A stretch of 64,000 nt of DNA from Erwinia_E haradaeae_D (lineage in GTDB: Bacteria; Pseudomonadota; Gammaproteobacteria; Enterobacterales; Enterobacteriaceae). The notes below the pieces were generated by a model. It was not told the DNA's origin. It saw only the letters and a list, made by a program, of their open reading frames with translations, and did not search any database. Each line of letters starts with the position of its first letter. Position 1 is the first letter of the stretch. The translations under genes were made by a program, and so were the position numbers. Positions 27,863 to 37,072 of this stretch are shown here, piece by piece. Where the stretch lies: positions 124,001 to 188,000 of the forward strand of contig NZ_LR217715.1 of the NCBI RefSeq assembly GCF_900698935.1, in the 5' to 3' direction.

Positions 27863-28963
27863 TTAGAATTTATATATTAAACCAAGTCCTATAGTATTTT
27901 TTGTAGAAAATCCTGCGTTAGTATTGAAGTCATTCTTTTTTACTAGATTGATTTTGTAATCAACATAAGTTACTAGATTTTTGTTAAAATTATAATAAGT
28001 GGCTAAGTCGATATACTTATATAGGTCTTGATTGCCAAAGGAAGTAATTTTTTTACCTATAGATTGTATATAAGCTAGCGAAGGACGAAGCCCGAAGTCA
28101 AATTGATATTGCGCTACTGCTTCAAATTTTTTTTCTCTGTCAACCATACCTTGTTTGATCTCAGTTGATTTAATTTTAATATAGGTATTATTTCGAGTTT
28201 CACCGTACATAGTGGCTAAGTAAAGATTATTAGCGTTATATTTAATTGCAGTAGACCATGTTTCCGCTGTTGGGTTTTGTTTGCCAAAGTCAGCATTTTT
28301 TTGGTTTTCAGTTCTATCTGATCTTGTGTAAGCCGCAGATACTGCTACGCCCGTTGGCGCTCTGTAGGTTACTGCCCCTCCTATTCCCTTTCCATTTTCT
28401 GCATTAATATCTTTTTTTTCGGAATGCGCGTGATTTTTTCCTTGATATTGTAGTGCAAAGTCCAAACCATCAATTAAACCAAATAGGTTACTATTACGAT
28501 AAGTGACTAAGTCATTAGAGTGGCCGATTAGTCCATGACCAGGGCGAGTAGAACTTCCTCCTGATGCTGGTATAGTATTTGTCCATGCTAATGGATCGTA
28601 GCCCACTCCATAGTTTTTACCATAATCAAAAGTACCATAATTGCTAAATTTTAAACCAACAAATCCAACACTAGGTTGATAGTGAGAGCCATTTTCTGCA
28701 CCAGACGGCTTAGTTTGAATACTATATGTTAATTGTCCATAACCAGTTAATAGATCGCTAATCTTAGTTTCACCCCTTAAACCAACAAGGATGCGTGATT
28801 TTTCACCTTCATCATGAACATTGCTAGAGACTTGATGATTCAGATCCATTTTACCGTATAAATTTAATTTATTGCCATCTTTTTTATAGATCTCTGCAGC
28901 ATGCACAGAACCAGCCCCGAGTAGAGCTGGTAGCATTAGTGCAAGAATTTTGCGATGCATCAT
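27863..28963 (-). CDS. ompF: Outer-membrane general porin, OmpF/OmpC family
   Basis: This is a trimeric 16-strand porin that lets small solutes cross the outer membrane. The 366-aa precursor starts MMHRKILALMLPALLGAGSVHA, a signal peptide cut before AEIYKKDGNKLNLYGK, the exact start of mature enterobacterial porins. It ends in a C-terminal Phe (LGLIYKF) needed for assembly. Conserved strands include YRNSNLFGLIDGLDFALQYQGKN and VAQYQFDFGLRPSLAY. Lying beside asnS, as in E. coli, argues for the ompF orthologue. I chose the ATG at 28963 because AAGGAT precedes it and the signal peptide follows. The constriction loop has lost the PEFGG motif and several pore charges (see findings). BamB, part of the assembly machine, is kept in this window. 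Confidence 0.93.
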   Translation of the reverse strand: MMHRKILALMLPALLGAGSVHAAEIYKKDGNKLNLYGKMDLNHQVSSNVHDEGEKSRILVGLRGETKISDLLTGYGQLTYSIQTKPSGAENGSHYQPSVGFVGLKFSNYGTFDYGKNYGVGYDPLAWTNTIPASGGSSTRPGHGLIGHSNDLVTYRNSNLFGLIDGLDFALQYQGKNHAHSEKKDINAENGKGIGGAVTYRAPTGVAVSAAYTRSDRTENQKNADFGKQNPTAETWSTAIKYNANNLYLATMYGETRNNTYIKIKSTEIKQGMVDREKKFEAVAQYQFDFGLRPSLAYIQSIGKKITSFGNQDLYKYIDLATYYNFNKNLVTYVDYKINLVKKNDFNTNAGFSTKNTIGLGLIYKF

Positions 28964-29316
28964 TTTATGATCCTTATTGGATTGATTACCCAGGAAACTG
29001 TTACCTAAATATTTTCGATAATAGGTTTTACATAAACTCTCAGTAGAGTGTTGTTCTCTCTTTTGCTTTAGAGATTTTATCACTTCTGAGGTGATTAATC
29101 TAGTCTGAAAATAATACTTGTCTTTTCATTACAGTCAACCTATCTGTGGTATTATAGTTTAGTCATTTATGATGACATCAAAATAATAATTTTGGATTAT
29201 GTATGATGATTTTTTATATGTGTTTGCTGCTTTGGTATGCCATAAATTTAGAATGATGTTTCTAATCTTATATTATATTACGGTATAATATTGTATTGAA
29301 TTACAAACATAAGAGA
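28964..29316. other. Gap asnS-ompF with porin promoter and leader
   Basis: This is 353 bases. In E. coli the equivalent stretch holds the ompF promoter, the OmpR sites and the MicF target. Here I could not identify OmpR sites with confidence; only the Shine-Dalgarno AAGGAT before the porin start is clear. Confidence 0.45.
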
Positions 29317-30705
29317 TTAGAAAGAAACGTTACGTGTTGTTCGCGGAAAAGCAATAACATCTCTAATGTTTTTCACTCCTGTTACGTAGGACACTAATCG
29401 TTCAAACCCCAGACCGAAGCCTGAATGTGGCACTGTACCGTAACGACGAAGATCACGATACCACCAGTAATCTGTGATGGATATACCCATTTCTACTAAA
29501 CGCATATCTAATATATGCAAGCGTTCTTCTCTTTGGGATCCACCAATAATCTCTCCAATACCAGGCGCTAAGATGTCCATAGCGGCAACAGTTTTACCAT
29601 CTTCGTTGAGACGCATATAGAATGCTTTTAAATCTTTAGGGTAATTTTTGATCACTACTGGTACTTTGAAATATTTTTCAGTGAGATAACGTTCATGCTC
29701 GGATGCTAGATCCAAACCCCATTGAATTTGGTGACTGAAATTTTGTTTAGATGATATTAGGATATTGATAGCATCATCATAACTAATTGTTGTAAATGGG
29801 TTTGTAATACAATGTTGTAAACGTGTGATCACATCTTTGTTTATTCGTTCTTCAAAGAAAGCCATATCATCCGCACGTTCAAGAAGAACTACTTGGAATA
29901 CATATTTAAGCATGATCTCTGCAAGATTTGCAATATCTTCTAGACTAGAAAATGCTATTTCTGGTTCCAACATCCAAAATTCTGCTAGATGACGACTGGT
30001 GTGCGATTTTTCTGCACGGAATATAGGGCCAAAAGTATAAATTTTTGAAATAGCACTAGCGTATGCCTCACCATTTAATTGACCTGAAACAGTTAAAAAT
30101 GCTTCTGTTCCAAAAAAGTCTGCATCGTAATTAACGCTTCCTGTTTCGGTGCGAGGAAGGCGTTCCATATCTAAAGTGGAGACACGGAACATGTCTCCTG
30201 CTCCTTCAGTGTTTGAGGCGGTTATGAGGGGGGTGGCAACCCAGAAAAACCCTTGATCGTGAAAAAAACGATGTAGAGCTTGTGCTAAAGAATGACGTAC
30301 ACGCGCTACTGCTCCAATGATATTAGTTCGTGGTCGTAGATGAGCTACTTCGCGTAGATACTCGAGACTATGATTTTTAGCTGAAATTGGGTAACTGTCT
30401 GGGTCCTCTACCCATCCAATGATTTCTATATTAGTTGCTTGCATTTCAAAGATTTGCCCTTTACCTGGCGATTTTACCACTTGCCCCGTGATAACCACAG
30501 AACAACCTGTTGTTATACGTAAGACATCAGATTGTTCATGTGTAGCTACAACCTGAATAGAATGGAAGCAGGAACCGTCATAGACAGTGATGAAGGAGAT
30601 ACCAGATTTAGAATTCCTACGGGTACGAACCCATCCACGTATAGTCACTGTATTGCTTGGAATCACTTGTCCTTGTAGGATAGCTGCTATAGAAATGACC
30701 GTCAT
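29317..30705 (-). CDS. asnS: Asparaginyl-tRNA synthetase
   Basis: This class IIb synthetase charges tRNA-Asn with asparagine. The 462 aa match E. coli AsnS (466 aa). There is an N-terminal OB-fold anticodon-binding domain (VTIRGWVRTRRNSKSGISFITVYDGSC), then the catalytic domain with motif 2 FRAEKSHTSRHLAEFWMLEPE and motif 3 GFGLGFERLVSYVTG near the C terminus. AGGAGG lies just upstream of the ATG. It is followed on the same strand by the porin, as in E. coli; aspC, the third member of that neighbourhood, has moved to 37-38 kb. Confidence 0.97.
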   Translation of the reverse strand: MTVISIAAILQGQVIPSNTVTIRGWVRTRRNSKSGISFITVYDGSCFHSIQVVATHEQSDVLRITTGCSVVITGQVVKSPGKGQIFEMQATNIEIIGWVEDPDSYPISAKNHSLEYLREVAHLRPRTNIIGAVARVRHSLAQALHRFFHDQGFFWVATPLITASNTEGAGDMFRVSTLDMERLPRTETGSVNYDADFFGTEAFLTVSGQLNGEAYASAISKIYTFGPIFRAEKSHTSRHLAEFWMLEPEIAFSSLEDIANLAEIMLKYVFQVVLLERADDMAFFEERINKDVITRLQHCITNPFTTISYDDAINILISSKQNFSHQIQWGLDLASEHERYLTEKYFKVPVVIKNYPKDLKAFYMRLNEDGKTVAAMDILAPGIGEIIGGSQREERLHILDMRLVEMGISITDYWWYRDLRRYGTVPHSGFGLGFERLVSYVTGVKNIRDVIAFPRTTRNVSF

Positions 30706-31573
30706 ATGATCCTCCTAGAATCACACATAGTTTTCATAAGAATGTTTGGCATTATGGTATCTCTATATTTTAGCATTGATTAGTATGTTTTATTTCTTAA
30801 TGCACAGAAGAGATAAGAGACCCATCGTGGATATACGATACGAGACTATTATGAATACTATATTGATTTAAAGCGCAGAGCTGATGTGAGTAATAGATAC
30901 TTATGAGAGGCATGAGAGTATCAGAGATAGTGTATTACTTATAATAGATATATGCATGAGTATTTAAAATAATTAAAATTGTAGGTAAGTATAATTCTAT
31001 ATGTGTATGTTTTTATATGTTAGAGTTTTTATATGTTATACATTAATTGTGCAGTGATATACAGCACGGTGATTAAATTACATGGAATATTGATGTTTAT
31101 CGGATTTAAGGAAGAGAGTGAGTTGATAGAATATGCTATGTGGTTGTATATATCATGGATATTGTAGACAGACTTTAGCAAACATTGTGCATTGTATATG
31201 ATGTATTAACTTAAATAATTATATGGGTGATTTGAAGTAAGGACTCAGTATGATTCAGTGTGTAGACTACAGTAGATTGAGCAGCACTTTCTATCACTGA
31301 TCTCTTGTGAGCATATTACAGGTGCTAATATTAAGAGAGCTATGTTGATTGATTGCAAATTAACTAGTGGTAATACCAGATTTATCTCAATAGATACGAT
31401 GCTTGTATCATGTAAAAACAAACATCCCTGCTTGATGTAAAAGAGTATTTCAAATATTTGAGAGTTTCATATTTAGTAAAATGTACGAGATATGGGCTTT
31501 ATAACTAAGTTTATATTTGACACGAGTTTGGTCCTATCAGTACAGGTGTGAGTCATCATGAGATAACGTGTAT
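30706..31573. other. Gene-free gap rlmB-asnS
   Basis: This is 868 bases with no supported gene or RNA. In E. coli yjfI-type genes follow rlmB and pncB precedes asnS; neither is recognisable here. Confidence 0.5.
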
Positions 31574-32320
31574 TTATTTTAGTGTCATTGGGGTCCTTTG
31601 CCGTACTGCCTCATAGAGACAAATACCTGTAGCAACTGAGACGTTTAGTGAAGAAACATTACCATGCATAGGAATATAGATTAGTTCATTGCAGTGCTCA
31701 GATGTTAAACGCCTTATACCTTTGTCTTCCGCACCCATAATTAAAGCGATCGGTCCTGTCATATTACTTTGATAAAGAGTGCAAGTGGCTTTATCGGTTG
31801 TACCAATAATCCAGATGTTTTGTTGTTTTAATATGCGTATCGTGCGTGCTAAATTAGTGACATATACAAGCGGTATGTGTTCAGCAGAGCTACTGGCCAC
31901 TTTTTGCACTGTAGAATTTAATTTTGCTGAATGATTCTTTGGTAAAAGAATAGCGTGAGCTCCTGCAGCATACGCGCTACGTATGCAAGCACCAAGATTA
32001 TGCGGATCAGTTATGCCATCCAAGATTAATAAAAGCGGATTGTTTATTTTCGATAATAGAATGAGTAAGTGCTCTTCCTGGAACTGCTGCTTCGGCTGTA
32101 CATAGGCTATAATCCCCTGGTGTACAGCACCATCCGATTGATCATCCAGTTTTTTTCGATGTACAATATTAATGCTGATGTCATGTATTTTTATTAACTG
32201 CAGAATGCGCTGCAGACGGATATTGTTATACCCTTTAATAACTAAAACTGTTTTAATCCTTTGCGGAGAGGTCTCCAGCATATCTTGTATTGGGTGAATC
32301 CCAAAAAGTATGTGACTCAT
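31574..32320 (-). CDS. rlmB: 23S rRNA (guanosine-2251-2'-O)-methyltransferase RlmB
   Basis: RlmB methylates the ribose of G2251 in the peptidyl-transferase P loop of 23S rRNA. It is a SPOUT-class enzyme with an N-terminal RNA-binding domain (YGIHPIQDMLE type start), then the knotted catalytic domain: motif 1 DPHNLGACIRSA, motif 2 IALIMGAEDKGIRRLT and motif 3 IPMHGNVSSLNVSVATGICLYEAVRQR. It is 248 aa against 243 in E. coli. It follows rnr on the same strand as in the E. coli purA-nsrR-rnr-rlmB order, but with a 360-base gap in place of tight coupling. Confidence 0.96.
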   Translation of the reverse strand: MSHILFGIHPIQDMLETSPQRIKTVLVIKGYNNIRLQRILQLIKIHDISINIVHRKKLDDQSDGAVHQGIIAYVQPKQQFQEEHLLILLSKINNPLLLILDGITDPHNLGACIRSAYAAGAHAILLPKNHSAKLNSTVQKVASSSAEHIPLVYVTNLARTIRILKQQNIWIIGTTDKATCTLYQSNMTGPIALIMGAEDKGIRRLTSEHCNELIYIPMHGNVSSLNVSVATGICLYEAVRQRTPMTLK

Positions 32321-32680
32321 ATTATTAATGTTTGTGGTTATCGTTAAGGTATCAATTTTTAAACACTATGATCAATAATCAAACAGTAGTTTATGGTAGC
32401 ATACCATATATCTTTGGTTTTTTACAGATAGAGATTAGACTTTGCGCTTTATCTTATATCATAATCTATGACGTAATTTTTATTGGTCAATTCCTTATTG
32501 CAGTTATAGGAAAGTTTTGATTTTTGACTGAATAATTTTTAAGACGTTATCATTGCAATATTATTGTTTTTTGGTTTTTTTTAAAAGGTCAGGGTATAGT
32601 GGTCATTTTATGACGATCATTCTCACGGAAATATAGTTCGGTGTATTTTTAAGATTGAGCGTACTATATGTATCTAGTAT
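32321..32680. other. Gap rnr-rlmB
   Basis: This is 360 bases between two genes that are adjacent in E. coli. GTCAT-TTT-ATGAC (near 32602) is a 5-bp hairpin. A 62-codon plus-strand frame here is opposite to the operon and hydrophobic by composition only. Confidence 0.45.
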
Positions 32681-34999
32681 TTACTTGATAGTTTTACTTC
32701 TTTGCTTTTTATTTATTAAAATCAATTTTTTTTTCGGTTTGTGATTCTTCGCTGTTTCTTTTTTATGATGCATAGTTGAGCTGGTGTGTAAAGGTTTTGG
32801 TAAGGTTTTTTTTGTGAGTAATGTAAAAGTGATTTTACGTTCTTCTAGATGTACACTTTCTAAACATACTTTGACTATATCGCCGAGACGATAAACAGGT
32901 CCTCCAAGCTCTCCAATTAAACGTTGTCCAATAGGATCAAATCGATAATGGTGATTATCGAGCGTAGATACATGTACTAGCCCATCAATAAAAAGGCCAT
33001 CAAGGCGTACAAAAAAACCAAAGTTAGTAACATTAGAAATCATGCCACTAAATATTGAACCAACTTGTGCTTGCATAAAGTCACATTTTAACCAGTCAGT
33101 CACATCACGCGTGGCTTCGTCAGCGCGGCGTTCGGCCATAGAGCAATGTTGACCAAATTGTAACATTTGCGATATTGTATAATGATACCCCCCCGTTGAT
33201 GTATCGAGATTTTCTGATCCCTCTTTTATTGTTTCTTTCGCTAATAGATATTTAATAGTACGGTGTAATAAAAGGTCAGGATAACGACGGATAGGTGAAG
33301 TGAAGTGTGTATAAGAGGATAAGGCTAAACCAAAGTGCCCGCGATTTTCTAAATCATATACTGCTTGTTTTAGAGAGCGCAAGAGCATAGTTTGTATCAT
33401 ATCATGATCTGGGCGTCCGCTAATTTGTTTGAGTAGCGCTGAGTAATCTAATGGGCGTGGCTGGTCGCCACCGAGTAGGGTTAGCCCTAATTCATGGAGA
33501 ACCAAGCGAAAACTTTTCACGTTGTCGTCTATCGGCCGGTCGTGGTCACGAAACAATGCTGGCTCTCTATGTTTTTCAACAAATCGTGCTGCTGCAATAT
33601 TGGCTAGAATCATACATTCTTCTATAATCTTATGTGCATGGTTGCGCACCATTTGTTCAATACGCTCAATACGTTGGTTAACATTAAAAATAAATTTTGC
33701 TTCCACGGTATCGAACATAATGCCTCCGCGTTTTTCGCGAGATTTCTCGAGTGCTAAGTACATATAGTATAACTCATCTAAATGTGGTGTTAACGCTTCA
33801 TAATATTGTCTTAGTTCTTTGTCACCGTTTATCACATTTCCCACGGTGTTATAAGTCAATTGTGCACAAGAGTTAATGACAGCTTCGTAATGCTTATAAC
33901 TGACTAGTTCTCCATTGGAAGAAATACACATTTCACACACCATGCATAGACGGTCAACTTTTGAGTTAAGTGAGCACAGTGTGGTAGAGAGAATTTCTGG
34001 TAGCATGGGTACTACTTGTGAAGGAAAATAAACAGAAGTTCCGCGATTAAGAGCTTCAGCGTCTACAATGGTGCCGGGACGGACGTAATAACTTACATCA
34101 GCAATTGCAACCCATAGACGCCATCCTCCTTTTTTGATGCGCGTGCAAAAAACTGCATCATCTAGATCACAAGCATCTTCGCCGTCAATAGTGACAAATG
34201 GTAGATGTCGTAAATCCACGCGATTATTTTTGGCATGTTCAGGAACTTCTGTATGTAATAATGTGTTTGTCTGCTGTATTGTTTTTGACCAGATATAAGG
34301 AATATTATGAGTGCGTAATGCAATATTTATAGCCATCGTAGTGTCTATATTACTACCAAGCACTTCAATAATTTTACCTATTGCTTGATTACGGTATGTT
34401 GGACGTTGTGTAAGCTCTACTACTACTACGTCACCACTGCATCTACAAAGAACACTTTGATCACGAACAAGAATCTCGAACCTTAAACGATTGTCATCTG
34501 GAATGACATAATCTTTTTGAGCGTTTCGGAAGTATCTCCCTACGATATGCGTATGGCGTGGTGTAATCACACGAATCACACATGCTTCTCTGCGCCCTTT
34601 ACGATCTGCTTCCATGCCTTGTGCAAGGATGATATCGCCGTGTAAACATAATTGCATCTGTGCCACAGAAAGATAAAGATCATTTTTTTGTCCTTCCACG
34701 CGTAAGAAACCAAAACCATCACGATGTCCAATCACTTTTCCTTCTAGTAGGTTAAGCGTTTCCGGTATGGCATAGCCTTGTCGACGAGTAAAAACTAGTT
34801 GGCCATCACGCTCCATAGCTCGTAAACGTCGTTTTAGTGCATCAATATTTTTTTTCCCATGAATCAGTAGTGCTTGTGCCAGTTCGTCACGACGTATTGG
34901 TTGTTTGCGTTGTCCTATATAAGCAAGTATGCATTCACGACTAGGAATGGGGTTATCGTATTTTTTGGCTTCGCGTTCCTGAAATAGGTCGTGTAACAT
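32681..34999 (-). CDS. rnr: Exoribonuclease R
   Basis: RNase R is a 3'-5' exoribonuclease able to digest structured RNA; it takes part in rRNA quality control, mRNA decay and tmRNA-linked decay. Domains run in order: N-terminal helix-turn-helix and cold-shock domains (VIGHRDGFGFLRVEGQKNDLYLS), the RNB catalytic domain with the Asp cluster TIDGEDACDLDDAVF, SRPR-type FTSPIRRYPDLLLHRTIKYLL, then S1 (FGFFVRLDGLFIDGLVHV) and a lysine-rich tail. It is 772 aa against 813 in E. coli; the loss is in the basic tail. E. coli has ARDFDDA where this reads ACDLDDA, but all Asp ligands remain. I chose the ATG at 34999 (MLHDLFQERE) with GGAG eight bases upstream. Confidence 0.96.
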   Translation of the reverse strand: MLHDLFQEREAKKYDNPIPSRECILAYIGQRKQPIRRDELAQALLIHGKKNIDALKRRLRAMERDGQLVFTRRQGYAIPETLNLLEGKVIGHRDGFGFLRVEGQKNDLYLSVAQMQLCLHGDIILAQGMEADRKGRREACVIRVITPRHTHIVGRYFRNAQKDYVIPDDNRLRFEILVRDQSVLCRCSGDVVVVELTQRPTYRNQAIGKIIEVLGSNIDTTMAINIALRTHNIPYIWSKTIQQTNTLLHTEVPEHAKNNRVDLRHLPFVTIDGEDACDLDDAVFCTRIKKGGWRLWVAIADVSYYVRPGTIVDAEALNRGTSVYFPSQVVPMLPEILSTTLCSLNSKVDRLCMVCEMCISSNGELVSYKHYEAVINSCAQLTYNTVGNVINGDKELRQYYEALTPHLDELYYMYLALEKSREKRGGIMFDTVEAKFIFNVNQRIERIEQMVRNHAHKIIEECMILANIAAARFVEKHREPALFRDHDRPIDDNVKSFRLVLHELGLTLLGGDQPRPLDYSALLKQISGRPDHDMIQTMLLRSLKQAVYDLENRGHFGLALSSYTHFTSPIRRYPDLLLHRTIKYLLAKETIKEGSENLDTSTGGYHYTISQMLQFGQHCSMAERRADEATRDVTDWLKCDFMQAQVGSIFSGMISNVTNFGFFVRLDGLFIDGLVHVSTLDNHHYRFDPIGQRLIGELGGPVYRLGDIVKVCLESVHLEERKITFTLLTKKTLPKPLHTSSTMHHKKETAKNHKPKKKLILINKKQRSKTIK

Positions 35000-35468
35000 C
35001 AATGTTTCTCCATTCTCATCTTTTCAGTTAAAGATCATTGATTTATTATGATATAGTACAACTGAAGGATGGTCTTCAGATAGAGTGTTTAAGGAGTATT
35101 CTTTCATTTTACGAAAATATTTGTTTATTTCTTCAGTACTCAGTGTGTTTCATTCTCTACTCAAAGCAGTATAGTATAATACATATATCCTATAAGTTTA
35201 TTCATCTGAAGAGGTCAGTTTGCATTTGTCAGTCATACTGTCATCATACAGATGAGTGGTATGGCTGATTAAGAATATGATATATAGATGATAATGCTAT
35301 TGCTTTAGAGTCCTACTAATCACTTTGGTCATATAAAGGATTATTAACTGATATTTTTAGTAGGTCTATGTATTTAGGAATGAACAATCAGTGTTTCAAA
35401 TATATTTAGGAAGCTTCAGCTTATAGCATTCTTGTGATATGAGTTAGATCTCCAGTGAGATAACGCTT
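35000..35468. other. Gap purA-rnr at the site of the missing nsrR
   Basis: In E. coli nsrR (a nitric-oxide-sensing repressor) sits between purA and rnr. Here the 469-base gap is about as long as nsrR, but I see no remnant; a 76-codon frame on the opposite strand is not related. Confidence 0.5.
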
Positions 35469-36782
35469 CTATTTTAGAATAGATTCAGAATCAAATGGGT
35501 TGCGGAGTATAATGGTTTCACTGCGATCTGGTCCGGTAGAGATGATATCAATCAGAACCCCTGTAATTTCCTCGATGCGTCGAATATAGTTAATAGCTTC
35601 TTGTGGCAATAAATCTAAACTTTTTATGCCATATGTAACAGTGTTCCATCCTGGTAGGATTTCGTAGATTGGCTCAATGCCCTCCCAGTTTTCAGTTGTG
35701 CATGGTGTTATGTGTACTTTGTTTCTATTTTTCATGCGATAAGCTACACATATTTTTATTTCTTTGAGTCCATCTAATACATCTAATTTAGTTATACATA
35801 ACCCTGAAATAGAGTTAACTTGTATTGCTCTACGTATTGCTACCGCATCTAGCCATCCGGTACGTCGACGACGACCAGTGGTTGCTCCACACTCCTTGCC
35901 TTTTTTGAAAAGATATTCACCAGTGTGATCAAGTAATTCGGTAGGGAAAGGTCCTGCGCCTACACGGGTAGAATAGGCTTTTAGTACTCCTAGGATATAT
36001 TCTATATCGCGGGGGCCTACACCAGTCCCAGGAGCTACCCCCCCTGCTGTTGTGGTGGAGGATGTCACGTATGGATAGGTGCCGTGGTCAATATCTAATA
36101 GCGTCCCCTGAGCCCCTTCAAAAATAATTCGATCCCCTTTTGTCTGTGCGTTCTCTAGTAGTTCAGCAACATCAACGGCCATACTTGTTAAGCGATCAGC
36201 TATACTCATGATGTTTTGAAGTACGGAATCGTAATCCACTGCTTTAGTTTTATAGTAATGTGTTAGCTGAAAATTATGATACTCCATGGTTATCTTTAGC
36301 TTTTCCGCAAACGTCTTTTTGTGGAATAAATCTCCCAGTCTTAGTCCCCGTCTTGCTATTTTGTCTTCATACGCGGGGCCAATGCCACGACCTGTTGTTC
36401 CAATGGCTCTTGGACCGCTTTGTTGTTCGCGCGCGAGGTCTAGAGCTACATGAAAGTCTAATACTAAGGGGCATGCTGTAGAAATAAATAGATGTTTGCG
36501 CACTACTCGCCCTTGTTTTTCTAAATCTTGTACTTCTTTCATGAGAGCAGAAGGTGATAGCACAACACCATTTCCAATCACGCTGATGACATTTTTATGT
36601 AAGATGCCTGAGGGAATTAAATGTAAAATGGTTTTTTTACCATTAATCATCAGGGTGTGGCCTGCATTATGCCCACCCTGGTAACGTACTACGTATTGAG
36701 CCCACTCAGTTAAAAGGTCAACAATTTTCCCTTTTCCTTCATCACCCCACTGGGTTCCAAGCACCACGACGTTTTTACTCAT
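35469..36782 (-). CDS. purA: Adenylosuccinate synthase
   Basis: PurA joins IMP and aspartate using GTP, the first committed step to AMP. The 437 aa align fully with E. coli PurA (432 aa): P-loop GTQWGDEGKGKIVDLL at the N terminus, GGHNAGHT with the catalytic His, AIGTTGRGIGPAYEDK, FEGAQGTLLDIDHGTYPYVTSS, GATTGRRRRTGWLD and KLDVLDGLKEIKICV. I chose the ATG at 36782 because AGGTGA lies nine bases upstream; a TTG at 36791 would abut that site. It heads the purA-rnr-rlmB remnant operon. It uses aspartate, which AspC next door can supply. Confidence 0.97.
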   Translation of the reverse strand: MSKNVVVLGTQWGDEGKGKIVDLLTEWAQYVVRYQGGHNAGHTLMINGKKTILHLIPSGILHKNVISVIGNGVVLSPSALMKEVQDLEKQGRVVRKHLFISTACPLVLDFHVALDLAREQQSGPRAIGTTGRGIGPAYEDKIARRGLRLGDLFHKKTFAEKLKITMEYHNFQLTHYYKTKAVDYDSVLQNIMSIADRLTSMAVDVAELLENAQTKGDRIIFEGAQGTLLDIDHGTYPYVTSSTTTAGGVAPGTGVGPRDIEYILGVLKAYSTRVGAGPFPTELLDHTGEYLFKKGKECGATTGRRRRTGWLDAVAIRRAIQVNSISGLCITKLDVLDGLKEIKICVAYRMKNRNKVHITPCTTENWEGIEPIYEILPGWNTVTYGIKSLDLLPQEAINYIRRIEEITGVLIDIISTGPDRSETIILRNPFDSESILK

Positions 36783-37072
36783 GTTACGCAATCACCTAAT
36801 TCTTAAAAAATATTATCATCATGAATGTTCTTGTATATTGAATTATATTGAATGAGTTTTACATACAGCTTCTTGGCATACTAGTATGTTACTTTATTGC
36901 GCATTTTCAACCTCATTTATAATTCATACTGTAAAAGCATACTCTGAGAGGTTTTTTAAAAAACACGTTTCCTTTCTTTCTGATCTTTAAAGAATACACA
37001 TTTATAATAGATATTATAGATATATCAGCGTCTCAGATATTGTAACTGTACCATAAATGTTGAATAAGTATA

